Shown here piece after piece: positions 7,044 through 15,157 of a stretch of DNA of 64,000 nucleotides (positions within the stretch are counted from its first letter, which is position 1; each line of letters begins with the position of its first letter). This DNA comes from Nonomuraea sediminis (GTDB taxonomy: Bacteria; Actinomycetota; Actinomycetes; Streptosporangiales; Streptosporangiaceae), in the NCBI RefSeq assembly GCF_018531495.1, contig NZ_JAHDTI010000015.1:124001-188000 (forward strand). The letters are read 5' to 3'. Both the position numbers and the translations under genes were made by a program. The notes under the pieces are model-generated. The model searched no databases and had not been told where the DNA came from. It saw only the letters and a program-made list of their open reading frames with translations.

Positions 7044-8308
7044 GGGGCCCCGCGTGGCCCATCGCCGCGCTGCTGGTGGGATACCCGATCTGGTGGGCGC
7101 TCGGCTTCGGCGGGCTGTCGGTGATCGTCCTGGCCGTGCCGATGGCGGCGATCCTGTGGCGCCGGCGGCCGATCAGGCTGCCGCGCGGGTTCGGGCTGTG
7201 GCTGCTGCTGCTGGCCGGATACCTGCTGAGCGCGATGATGCTGGACGAGATGCCGCCGGGCACCTACGGCGGGTTCGGCGCGGGCCGCGTCATCGGCTAC
7301 CTCATGCGCCTCCTGCTGTACGTGGCGCTGCTGATCATGGTGCTCTACCTGGGCAACCTGTCCGAACGCGAGCTGCCCCAACTGCGCCTGGTGCGCATGC
7401 TGGGCGTACTGTTCGTCACGACCGTCGCAGGCGGGCTGCTGGGCGTGCTGTTCCCGCGCCTCGCCTTCACCTCGCCGCTGGAGATGCTGCTGCCCGGCTG
7501 GATCAGCGACAACGCCTTCGTGCAGAACCTGATCCACCCGACCGCCGCCCAGACCCAGCACGTCCTCGGCTACGCCTCGCCCCGCCCCGAGGCCCCCTTC
7601 GAATGGGCCAACGCCTGGGGCAGCAACATCTCGGTGCTGCTCGTCTGGTTCCTGGTCGGCTGGTGGGTGTACGGCGGGCCACGGCGCAGGGCGGCCGCCG
7701 TGGCGCTCACGGCGGTGGCCGCCGTCCCGATCGTCTACTCCCTCAACCGGGGCCTGTGGATCGGCCTCGGCCTGGGCGCGCTCTACCTGATGGTCCGCGT
7801 CGGCGGCCGCACCAGGATCGCGCTGGCCGCCGCGGCCGTCGCGGGCGCCGCCGTGTTCGTGCTCAGCCCGCTGGCCTCGCTGGTCGGGCAGCGGCTGGAC
7901 AACCCGCACTCCAACGACATCCGCGCCTTCACCGTCGCGGCCACCATCAAGGCCGCGACCCACTCGCCGATCATCGGCTACGGCAACACGCGCAACGCGA
8001 TGGGCAACCATCGCACCATCACCACCGGCAAGACCGAATGGTGCACCGGCTGCGGCCACCCGCCGCTGGGCAGCGACGGCCAGCTCTGGCTGCTGATCAT
8101 CACGCAGGGGTTCGCCGGGGCGGCGCTCTACGTCGGCTTCTTCCTGGGCGCCATCAAACGCCACTGGCGCGACAGGAGCCCGATCGGGCTGGCCGGAGTC
8201 CTGGTGATGATCCTCGTCCTGCTCTACATGTTCGTCTACGACGGCCTGGTCACACCCCTCAGCCTCTACCTCATCTCCTTCGCCCTCCTGTGGAGGAACT
8301 CCTCATGA
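7040..8308 (+). CDS. O-antigen ligase/polymerase-like membrane protein (Wzy candidate)
   Basis: 422 residues; the GTG at 7040 overlaps the wzz stop (GTGA). About ten to twelve membrane helices are visible (for example FGLWLLLLAGYLLSAMML, LLLYVALLIMVLYLGNL, ALYLMVRVGG). A long extracytoplasmic loop near ~250-340 carries NRGLWIGLGLGALYL, and a later loop carries SPIIGYGNTRNAMGNHR before GSDGQLWLLIITQGFAG. The SxNRGxWIG and HSxIIGxG patterns are typical of the O-antigen ligase/Wzy superfamily. The predicted role is polymerisation of lipid-linked repeat units at the outer face of the cytoplasmic membrane. A WCTGCGHPP sequence gives two nearby cysteines in the loop, possibly a disulfide. Ligase versus polymerase cannot be decided by sequence, but the Wzz neighbour favours polymerase. 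Confidence 0.8.
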   Translation: MRGPAWPIAALLVGYPIWWALGFGGLSVIVLAVPMAAILWRRRPIRLPRGFGLWLLLLAGYLLSAMMLDEMPPGTYGGFGAGRVIGYLMRLLLYVALLIMVLYLGNLSERELPQLRLVRMLGVLFVTTVAGGLLGVLFPRLAFTSPLEMLLPGWISDNAFVQNLIHPTAAQTQHVLGYASPRPEAPFEWANAWGSNISVLLVWFLVGWWVYGGPRRRAAAVALTAVAAVPIVYSLNRGLWIGLGLGALYLMVRVGGRTRIALAAAAVAGAAVFVLSPLASLVGQRLDNPHSNDIRAFTVAATIKAATHSPIIGYGNTRNAMGNHRTITTGKTEWCTGCGHPPLGSDGQLWLLIITQGFAGAALYVGFFLGAIKRHWRDRSPIGLAGVLVMILVLLYMFVYDGLVTPLSLYLISFALLWRNSS

Positions 8309-9204
8309 ACGACGCGAAGGCCCGGCTGGGCTACCTGCGCCAGACGCTGGGCCTGCTCTACCCGGGTCCCGGCTCGCCCGTCGCCCACAGCGTGCTGCCG
8401 CACGCGCTGCTGCCCCGGCGCCTGGCTCCGCGGCGCTGGTGGCACGTGCCGCTCGGACGGCGCGTCATGGTCCCGGTCGACGGGTCGATCCGCGCGCACC
8501 TCGGCGACGTCTTCGGCATGCCGATAGAGGCGATCCTGCACGTACGGCCGGCCAGGCGGGCCAACCGCAAGCCGGTGCTCGAGGCGTACTCCGGCGGGCG
8601 CAGGATCGCCTTCGTCAAGATCGGCGACTCGCCGCGGACGAGGGAGCTGGTCAACAACGAGGCGGCCGCGCTGAAGAAGCTGGCCGACCTGCCGCTCAAG
8701 ACCGTGGTCCCGCCCAGCGTGCTCTACCACGGCCGCTGGCGCGACCTGGCCGTGCTGGCCCTGTCGCCGCTGCCGATCCGCCGCTCGAAGGTCCCCCAGG
8801 GCCTGCTGGAGAGCGCGGTCAAGGAGATCGCCGGCACCGGGGTGGGCCCCGCCTGGCACGGTGACCTGTCGCCGTGGAACATCGCGCCCTCCGGCGACGG
8901 GCGGCTGCTCGTCTGGGACTGGGAGCGGTACGAGGTCGGCGTGCCGTACGGCTTCGACCTGGTCCACCACGCCTTCCAGCGGTCGCTGCGGCGGATGGAC
9001 CCGGCCACGGCCGCCCGCGCGTGCCTGGCAGGGGCCGTGCGGTTGCTGGCGCCGCTCGGGCTGTCGGCCGCGCAGTCCAAGCAGACGGCGCTGCGCTACC
9101 TCATCGCGCTGGCCGACCGGCACGCCGCCGACGGCCACGAGCCGCTCGGCCCGCCCGATGGCTGGCTCAACCCGATCGTCGACCACCAGGAGTTGCTGAC
9201 GTGA
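8305..9204 (+). CDS. APH-fold (aminoglycoside phosphotransferase-like) kinase in the polysaccharide operon
   Basis: 299 residues; ATG at 8305 overlaps the wzy stop (ATGA). The C-terminal lobe carries the Brenner motif AWHGDLSPWN and the metal-binding DWE of VWDWERYEVG, followed by FDLVHHAF, as in choline, homoserine and aminoglycoside kinases. The N-terminal lobe has RIAFVKIGDSPRTRELVNNEAAAL, with the ATP-binding Lys and helix-C Glu. Catalytic residues are therefore intact. The substrate is unknown; the position between polymerase and sulfotransferase suggests it phosphorylates a sugar, a glycan modification or a lipid-linked intermediate rather than an antibiotic. Overlaps on both sides indicate tight co-translation. 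Confidence 0.75.
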   Translation: MNDAKARLGYLRQTLGLLYPGPGSPVAHSVLPHALLPRRLAPRRWWHVPLGRRVMVPVDGSIRAHLGDVFGMPIEAILHVRPARRANRKPVLEAYSGGRRIAFVKIGDSPRTRELVNNEAAALKKLADLPLKTVVPPSVLYHGRWRDLAVLALSPLPIRRSKVPQGLLESAVKEIAGTGVGPAWHGDLSPWNIAPSGDGRLLVWDWERYEVGVPYGFDLVHHAFQRSLRRMDPATAARACLAGAVRLLAPLGLSAAQSKQTALRYLIALADRHAADGHEPLGPPDGWLNPIVDHQELLT

Positions 9205-10055
9205 GTGCCATGAAGCAGTCGGTGCTGGCCGTGTCGCGGACCACGGGGAGGCTCACCTCCGGCGCGCGGGTCCTGCCGTCGTTCCTCATCGTGGGGGCGC
9301 AGCGGTGCGGCACGACCTCGCTCTACCGGGCGCTGGCGCAGCATCCGCTGCTGCTCAAGCCCGTGCTGCACAAGGGCGTGCACTACTTCGACGTGGCCTA
9401 CTCGCGTGGCAGGTCCTGGTATCAGGGGCATTTCCCGCTGCGCGTGGGTGCGGCGCTGTTGTCGGGCCGGTATGGCTGCAGGCCGCTCGCGTTTGAGTCG
9501 TCCCCGTACTACCTGTTCCATCCGCTGGCGGGTGAGCGGATCGCGGCGGACCTGCCGGGGGTGAAGCTGATCGTGCTGGTGCGCGACCCGGTCGAGCGGG
9601 CGTGCTCGGCGCACGCGCACGAGCTGGCGCGCGGGTACGAGACCGAGTCGCACTTCGAGTACGCCGTCGAGCTGGAGGTGCAGCGGCTGGCGGGGGCCGA
9701 GGAGTTCCTGCGCGCGCATCCCGACATCGTTCACCACTCCCACCGCCACCACGCCTACCTGGCCCGCGGGCGCTACGCCGAGCAGCTCGACCGGCTCGAG
9801 CCGCTGTTCGGGCTCGACCGGATGCTCGTGCTCGACAGCCACCGCTTCTTCACCGAGCCCGAGCTGGTCTACGACCGGGTGCTGGAGTTCCTGGGCGTGC
9901 CACATCTCGGATACCCGATCTTCGAGCGGCACAACGGGCGGCCCCTGCCCAAGCCGCTGCCGGAGTCGGTACGGCAGGCCCTCGGCGACCACTTCGAGGT
10001 GTACGACACCCAGCTGACCCGCTGGCTGGAGGAGGATCCGTCGTGGCGGCGATGA
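9201..10055 (+). CDS. PAPS-dependent sulfotransferase 1
   Basis: 284 residues; GTG at 9201 overlaps the previous stop (GTGA), with an in-frame ATG at 9210 as alternative. The 5'-phosphosulfate-binding loop reads FLIVGAQRCGTTSLYRAL at ~32-49 and the 3'-phosphate-binding element reads LIVLVRDPVERACSAH at ~118. A histidine-rich stretch, HHSHRHHAYLARGRY, follows, and the C-terminus has FLGVPHLGYP, as in heparan-type sulfotransferases. The enzyme would transfer sulfate from PAPS to a hydroxyl or amine of a glycan in the cytoplasm. Being embedded between kinase and flippase genes, it probably modifies the repeat unit before export. The acceptor position is unknown. Confidence 0.88.
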   Translation: MSAMKQSVLAVSRTTGRLTSGARVLPSFLIVGAQRCGTTSLYRALAQHPLLLKPVLHKGVHYFDVAYSRGRSWYQGHFPLRVGAALLSGRYGCRPLAFESSPYYLFHPLAGERIAADLPGVKLIVLVRDPVERACSAHAHELARGYETESHFEYAVELEVQRLAGAEEFLRAHPDIVHHSHRHHAYLARGRYAEQLDRLEPLFGLDRMLVLDSHRFFTEPELVYDRVLEFLGVPHLGYPIFERHNGRPLPKPLPESVRQALGDHFEVYDTQLTRWLEEDPSWRR

Positions 10056-11296
10056 CGCTGCGGCGGGTGGCCAGGGGCGGGGTCGCCGGGATCACCGGGG
10101 CGGGGGTGAGCGCGCTCGCGCAGTTCCTGCTGGTGGTCGTGGTGACACGCGGCTTCTCCAGGGAGCAGGCCGGGGTGTTCTTCACGGCCACCGCGCTGGC
10201 GTTGATGGTTTCCGGGATGGCCAAGCTCGACGCCGGGAACGGGGTGATCTACTTCATCGCGCGGGCTCGGACGTACGGCTACCGCGGTATTTCCGGATAT
10301 ATCCGGGCGGGGCTGGTGCCTGGGGTGGTCGTGGCCTGCGTCGCCGGTGCCGTTCTGTTCGGCGAGCTGGGGTTCCTGGCGGTGGTGCTGCCCTTCGTCG
10401 TGGCGGCCGACGTGCTGCTCGCGGCCGGGCGGGGGTTCGGCACGATGCGCCCCACCGTCTGCTACGACGGGATCCTGCTGCCTCTGGCGCAGCTCGGGCT
10501 CGTGTGGCTGGTGCGGGATCCTTCGTGGCTGGCCGTCGCGTGGGGCCTGCCGTACGTGCCCGTGGCTTTTCTGGCGGCGCTGAGCCTGCGCGGGCGGGTG
10601 CCGCGCACGCAGTACCTGCCGGGGACGGGGCGCGATCTGTGGCGCTACACGGCGCCGCGGTCGGTGGCGGGGGCGATCCAGGCCGTGTTCCAGCGGTTGG
10701 ACATCGTCATCGTGGCCGTGCTCGGCGGGCCCGTGCAGGCGGCCGTCTACACGGCCGCCACCCGGTTCAAGGTCGTCGGGCAGCTGGCCAACCAGGGGCT
10801 GTCCCAGGCGGCGCAGCCCCTGCTCGTGCGGGCGCTTGCCACCGGTGACCTGGCTCGGGCACGGGAGCTCTACCAGGCGACCACGGTGTGGCTGGTGCTG
10901 CTGACCTGGCCGGTCTGGCTCGGGTACGCGGCGCTCGCGCCCTGGCTGCTGCGGGTCTTCGGCTCCGGGTACGACTCCGCCGTGCCCATCGCGCTGGTCC
11001 TGTCAGGGACGATGATGGTGGCCACCGCGTGCGGCATGGTCGACGTCGTCCTGACCGCCGCGGGGCACACCACGGCCTCGCTGGTCAACCTGGCGATCGC
11101 TGTCGCGTGCACGGTCGTGCTCGACCTGGCGCTGATCCCTCCGCACGGGGCACTGGGCGCGGTGCTCGGCTGGTCGGGCGGGGTGCTCGTGAAGAACCTG
11201 CTGCCGCTCTGGCAGATCCACCAGCGGTACGGCTTGCGCCCCTTCGGCCGCCACACCCTGGCCGCGCTGCGGGTGCGCTCGTGGGCGGCCGCGTGA
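10052..11296 (+). CDS. Wzx-type polysaccharide flippase (MOP superfamily)
   Basis: 414 residues; ATG at 10052 overlaps the sulfotransferase stop (ATGA). The protein has twelve or so membrane helices, beginning ARGGVAGITGAGVSALAQFLLVVVVTRGFSREQAGVFFTA, the usual start of Wzx/MurJ-like exporters. The middle AVFQRLDIVIVAVLGGPVQAAVYTAATR matches the conserved central helix of this family, where a dimly charged pair lines the lipid-linked oligosaccharide path. It would move undecaprenyl-linked repeat units across the cytoplasmic membrane for Wzy. It sits between two sulfotransferases, consistent with export of a sulfated unit. Confidence 0.85.
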   Translation: MTLRRVARGGVAGITGAGVSALAQFLLVVVVTRGFSREQAGVFFTATALALMVSGMAKLDAGNGVIYFIARARTYGYRGISGYIRAGLVPGVVVACVAGAVLFGELGFLAVVLPFVVAADVLLAAGRGFGTMRPTVCYDGILLPLAQLGLVWLVRDPSWLAVAWGLPYVPVAFLAALSLRGRVPRTQYLPGTGRDLWRYTAPRSVAGAIQAVFQRLDIVIVAVLGGPVQAAVYTAATRFKVVGQLANQGLSQAAQPLLVRALATGDLARARELYQATTVWLVLLTWPVWLGYAALAPWLLRVFGSGYDSAVPIALVLSGTMMVATACGMVDVVLTAAGHTTASLVNLAIAVACTVVLDLALIPPHGALGAVLGWSGGVLVKNLLPLWQIHQRYGLRPFGRHTLAALRVRSWAAA

Positions 11297-12192
11297 GTGC
11301 GCCCATCCTCGTCACCGGGCTGCCGCGGAGCGGGACCAGCTGGACGGGAAAGATGCTGGCCGCCTCGGGCGAGCTCGTCTACGTCAACGAACCGCTCAAC
11401 CCGCAGCACCCGCCCGGGCGGTGCCCCGGCGTCCTGCGGGCCGGCGTCTCCCACCGGTTCCAGTACATCTGCGACGCCAACTCCGGGGCCTGGCTGCCCG
11501 CCTTCCGTGACACGGTCGCGCTGCGGTACCGGTTCCTGGCGGAGCTTCGGGCGAACCGCTCGCCGTACGACCTCGCTCGCCTTGCCCGCTACGGCGGGGC
11601 CTTCGTCCTCGGCCGCCTGGCCGGCCGCCGAGCCCTGCTCGACGACCCCTTCGCGGTGCTGTCGGCGGGCTGGTTCGCCACCCGGCTCGGGTGCCGGGTG
11701 ATCGCGCTGGAGCGGGATCCGGTGGCGTTCGTGGCCAGCTGGCAGCGTCTCGGCTGGACGGTCTACTTCCACGAACTCCTTGAACAACCCCTCCTCGTCC
11801 GCGACCACCCCGAGGTCCTCTCCCTGCGCGCCCTCGTCGGCTCCCAGGACCGCATCGCCAAGGCGGCCGCCCTCTGGCGCGTCACCCACACCATCCTCGC
11901 CCGCACGCCCGGGATCCGGCTCGTCTCCTACGACGCCCTCGCCGCCGACCCCCTCCCCGGCTTCCGCGACCTGTACGCCTACTGCGGCCTCACCTGGACC
12001 CCGCGCGCGGAGGAACGCATCACCCACGCCTGCACCGGCACGACCACCTCCCGCCGCGGCTTCACCTGGACCGGCCTCTCCCGAACCGCCTTCCACCCCA
12101 TGAACTCCCGCGCCGCCCTGTCCACCGCCACCGCCGGCCTGACCCCCACCGAAATAACCCGCATCCAAACCCTCACCACCACCCCCACCTGA
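11293..12192 (+). CDS. PAPS-dependent sulfotransferase 2
   Basis: 299 residues; GTG at 11293 overlaps the flippase stop (GTGA). The PAPS loop is ILVTGLPRSGTSWTGKML at the very N-terminus, and the 3'-phosphate motif VIALERDPVAFVASWQRLGW lies in the middle. The C-terminal third is Thr-rich (TGTTTSRRGFTWTGLSRTAF). It differs clearly from sulfotransferase 1 in sequence and is shorter in its acceptor region, so it probably sulfates a different position or sugar. It is the last gene of the plus-strand polysaccharide operon; tandem repeats follow it and no hairpin terminator was seen. Confidence 0.87.
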   Translation: MSAPILVTGLPRSGTSWTGKMLAASGELVYVNEPLNPQHPPGRCPGVLRAGVSHRFQYICDANSGAWLPAFRDTVALRYRFLAELRANRSPYDLARLARYGGAFVLGRLAGRRALLDDPFAVLSAGWFATRLGCRVIALERDPVAFVASWQRLGWTVYFHELLEQPLLVRDHPEVLSLRALVGSQDRIAKAAALWRVTHTILARTPGIRLVSYDALAADPLPGFRDLYAYCGLTWTPRAEERITHACTGTTTSRRGFTWTGLSRTAFHPMNSRAALSTATAGLTPTEITRIQTLTTTPT

Positions 12193-12520
12193 CCCCCATC
12201 CCGCCTACGCCCTCCCCAGCCGCGCCCCAACGCCTCCCCCAAGTCCCCGCCCCAGCACACGGGTAGGACGCCCCCACGCCGGGCTGACCAACCCCACCTC
12301 CGCACCCCGCCCCGCAGCCCGGGGAGACCCCAACCCGCACCCATACCAGGCGAACCGACCCCACCTCCGCGGCCCACCCCGCAGCCCAAGTAGACCCCAA
12401 CTCGCACCCATGCCAGGCAAACCGACCCCACCTCCGCGCCCCGCCCTGCGGCCCAAGGAGACCCCCAGCCGCGCCCAGCCGCTCACCCCCGGAGGCTGGG
12501 TGTCCAGGGATGCGGACCGC
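12193..12520. repeat. 67-bp tandem repeat downstream of sulfotransferase 2
   Basis: Units beginning ACCCCACCTCCGC start at 12291, 12358 and 12425, an exact 67-bp period over about 2.7 copies, with a more degenerate upstream copy possible from ~12224. The unit is not a multiple of three and no gene is supported in the 12193-12584 gap. It separates the convergent sulfotransferase 2 and WecG genes. Confidence 0.8.
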
Positions 12521-12663
12521 GGTCAGGAGGGTGGCTGTTGGAGGGGTGGCTGGGCGGTGGTGAGGCGGTGGAGGAGGGTGGAGGTCAGGAGGGCGGCTGT
12601 TGGAAGGGTGGCCCGGCGGTGGTGAGGCGGTGGAGGAGGGTGGAGGTCAGGAGGGCGGCAGCG
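12521..12663. repeat. 62-bp tandem repeat built from the 3' end of the wecG-like gene
   Basis: Units beginning GGTCAGGAGG start at 12521, 12583 and 12645 (62-bp period, last copy partial). The second copy encodes the last ~21 codons and stop of the WecG-type gene; the first lies beyond the stop in another frame. The array thus looks like a tandem duplication of the gene's own tail. Confidence 0.75.
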
Positions 12664-13745
12664 AAGGGGAGGTCGTGGACGAGGTAGCGGCGGGCCAGCC
12701 GTCCAGGCTCGCTGACGAGGCGGAACGCCCACTCCAGGCCTGACCGCCGCATCCACGCGGGAGCCCGCCGCACGGTGCCGGCCGCGAAGGCGATCGCAGC
12801 ACCGCACCCGACGAACCACGCGTCAGGCAACTCCCTCCGCAGCTCCGCGATGAGCCGATCCTGCCGAGGAAACCCCAACCCCACGAACACCAGCCGCGGC
12901 CCGGCCTCCACCACCTTCCGCCGGACCTTCTCCCGCCCGCCGTCGCAGGCATCGAAGCCGTACGGCGGAGCGTCCACCCCGCACACCACGAGCTCGGGAT
13001 GCCGTTCGACGAGTTGCCCGGCGGCCCGCGCCGCCACGCCCGGAGGGCCGCCGAGCAAGTAGATGGGCCAGCCACGCGACGCGGCCAACTCGCTGAGGGA
13101 CCAGATCAGATCAGCACCGGTAACCCGCTCGGGCAGAGGCGCCCGCGCCAACCGCGAGGCCCACACCAACGGCATCCCATCGGCCACCACGATCTCGGCC
13201 GACTCCACCAACCCCCGCAACCCGGGATCCCGCCCCACCGCCCGACAAATATCCACATTGGGCGTAACAATCCGCCCCCCTATCCCCCGCTCCAGCGCGC
13301 CCCCAACCCACTCCACAACCTCCCGCTCAGTAACCACATCCACCCCAACCCCACCCACCACCACCCGCCTCCCAACTCCAAGAGCTCCCCCACCACTCCC
13401 CACCGAGACACAAGCAGGAGCGGCGGGGTGAGCGGAGGCGTGGCCCGTCACTGATGAGGCGAGAGCCCTGGCGTAGGTGATGGTGAGCGGTGCCACTGGC
13501 GCGGTAGGAGCCGTGGCGCGGGCAACGGCGGGGGGTGGCGCTGACGCGCTGGAAGTCGTGTTGTGGGTGGCAATGCGGAGTGACGCTGGCACAGACGGAC
13601 CCGTGGCGTGGGCAACGGCGGGAGGTGACGCTGGCGAGGAATGAGCCGTGATGTGGGTGGTGGTGGTGGGGGGTGGTGCTGGCGGGGTGGGAATCGTGGT
13701 TTGGGTGGGGGGTGGCGCTGGTGGGGTGAAGGGTGGGGGGGTCAT
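12585..13745 (-). CDS. WecG/TagA/CpsF-family glycosyltransferase with low-complexity N-terminal extension
   Basis: 386 residues; ATG at 13745 overlaps the upstream GT2 stop (ATGA). Residues ~1-115 are a Pro/Thr/Ala/Ser-rich, probably disordered extension. The catalytic domain follows: IVTPNVDICRAVGRD, IVVADGMPLVWASRL, ERVTGADLIWSLSE, then VFVGLGFPRQDRLIAELR, the classic WecG/TagA motifs with the catalytic Asp of the TPN(V/H)D motif. Family members add ManNAcA or ManNAc to undecaprenyl-linked sugars. The C-terminus (LTSTLLHRLTTAGPP) is duplicated as downstream repeat DNA. It is the third gene of a minus-strand operon: sulfotransferase 3, GT2, WecG. The extension could instead be mis-called, but the start overlap supports it. 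Confidence 0.85.
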   Translation of the reverse strand: MTPPPFTPPAPPPTQTTIPTPPAPPPTTTTHITAHSSPASPPAVAHATGPSVPASLRIATHNTTSSASAPPPAVARATAPTAPVAPLTITYARALASSVTGHASAHPAAPACVSVGSGGGALGVGRRVVVGGVGVDVVTEREVVEWVGGALERGIGGRIVTPNVDICRAVGRDPGLRGLVESAEIVVADGMPLVWASRLARAPLPERVTGADLIWSLSELAASRGWPIYLLGGPPGVAARAAGQLVERHPELVVCGVDAPPYGFDACDGGREKVRRKVVEAGPRLVFVGLGFPRQDRLIAELRRELPDAWFVGCGAAIAFAAGTVRRAPAWMRRSGLEWAFRLVSEPGRLARRYLVHDLPFAAALLTSTLLHRLTTAGPPFQQPPS

Positions 13746-15157
13746 ATGCCATGGCCTCGGTGGTGGAGGAGGGCTAGGACCTTTGAGGCGGGGATCAGGC
13801 CGGTGGCTACGGCGAGGGCGATGGGGGCGCGGGGTTCGCCGAAGCGGGCGGCGAAGGTGCGCAGCGCCCAGCGGCCCGCTTCGCGGCGGCGGCCGAGCGC
13901 GGCGTTGTGGAAGGCTAGCTGACCGTAGATCCGCGCCGCGCCGCGCGGATCCACGGCCAGTTCAGGGTGCCGGGCGAGCATCCACTCGAGCCCGGCGATG
14001 CGGTCCGCCCAACGGGCGACATAGTGGGATCCGCCCCAGCGCACGCGCACCAGCGGCCGGTCGACGTACGCGATCGGGCGGCGCTTGGCGGCTCGTAGGG
14101 CGAGGTCCCAGTCCTCGTTCTGACCTGCGGGGGCGCTCTCGTCCACCCAGAGGGTGCCGCGGCGGAAGATGAACGTCGACGAGTGCACCATCACCATGCG
14201 GGATCTCACGAGGTCGGCCTTGGTGATCGTCTCGGTGCCCGCCAGGCGGGGTCGGCGGTGCGTGCCGTACTCGACCTCTATGGCGCAGCTGGCGAACTCG
14301 GCGCCGCCGGCGAGTGCGGCGGTCTGGGCGGCGAGCTTGCCGGGGAGCCATTCGTCGTCGTCGTCACAGAAGGCGATCAGGTCTGTGTCGCAGGCGGCGA
14401 TGCCGGTGTTGCGCGCGCCGGGGAGGCCGGGGCTTAGGCGGTTGGGCAGGACGCGTACGTCGTGGAGGGCGTCCTTGGCGTCGCGCGGGACGATCACGTC
14501 GGCCACCTGCTCGGCCACGATCTCAGGGCTGGCGCCGTCGACCACGATCACCACGGAGATCCTGCCGTCGTAGTGCTGGTCGAGGACTGCCCATACCGCG
14601 GCTCGCAGCTCTTCCGGGCGGTTGCCTCGGGTGGGGATGACCACGCCCACCGAGGGCATTCGCGGGCTCGGGGACTCCATGCCGACGGCCTCCTGTGTGA
14701 ATGAGAGCCCCTCGTCCGCGGTGGCCGCGGCCGTTCGCGCACCGACCGCCTCGGGCGTGCCGGAAGCCGTCGCGGCGCCGGCAGTTCGCTGATGGGCCGC
14801 CTCGGTCACTTCGTTTGTCCGCGGGCGAGCGCTCCGGGATGCGCGCATGTCCGAGAACGCTGCCGGGACATCGGCGACGACCATCTCGACCTCGGAGGAC
14901 GCCGCAGAGACGCGTGCCGCAGCGCCGGACGGAGACGCCATGGGCAGCGCGGCTTCCGGCCTGCTTGAGAGCTCGGGCGCGGCTTCCGGCCTGCTTGAGG
15001 GCACGGGCGCGGGAGACGAGGGCGTGGTGCGGTCAGGCCGGCATGGCGATCCGGGCGACACATGGGCCTGGCCCGTGGCGGAAGGTGCGGCTTCCGACTG
15101 GGGTGGCCGTGCGGGCGGCGCAGGGGGCTGGGCCGTGGTGGGGGTGGGGAGGGTCAT
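13742..15157 (-). CDS. GT2-family glycosyltransferase with ~165-residue disordered N-terminal extension
   Basis: 471 residues; ATG at 15157 overlaps the sulfotransferase 3 stop (ATGA), which favours the long form over an internal ATG near residue 160. The first ~165 residues are Pro/Ala/Ser/Glu-rich with an internal repeat (SSRPEAAPELSSRPEAAL). The GT-A domain then starts PSVGVVIPTRGNRPEELRAAV, with ISVVIVVDGASPE, LIAFCDDDDEWLPGKL (DXD metal site) and GQNEDWDLALRAAKRR (catalytic ED). It adds a sugar from a nucleotide donor to a lipid-linked or polymer acceptor. The C-terminal ~60 residues look helical and may touch the membrane. Neighbours and overlaps place it in repeat-unit assembly. Confidence 0.85.
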   Translation of the reverse strand: MTLPTPTTAQPPAPPARPPQSEAAPSATGQAHVSPGSPCRPDRTTPSSPAPVPSSRPEAAPELSSRPEAALPMASPSGAAARVSAASSEVEMVVADVPAAFSDMRASRSARPRTNEVTEAAHQRTAGAATASGTPEAVGARTAAATADEGLSFTQEAVGMESPSPRMPSVGVVIPTRGNRPEELRAAVWAVLDQHYDGRISVVIVVDGASPEIVAEQVADVIVPRDAKDALHDVRVLPNRLSPGLPGARNTGIAACDTDLIAFCDDDDEWLPGKLAAQTAALAGGAEFASCAIEVEYGTHRRPRLAGTETITKADLVRSRMVMVHSSTFIFRRGTLWVDESAPAGQNEDWDLALRAAKRRPIAYVDRPLVRVRWGGSHYVARWADRIAGLEWMLARHPELAVDPRGAARIYGQLAFHNAALGRRREAGRWALRTFAARFGEPRAPIALAVATGLIPASKVLALLHHRGHGI

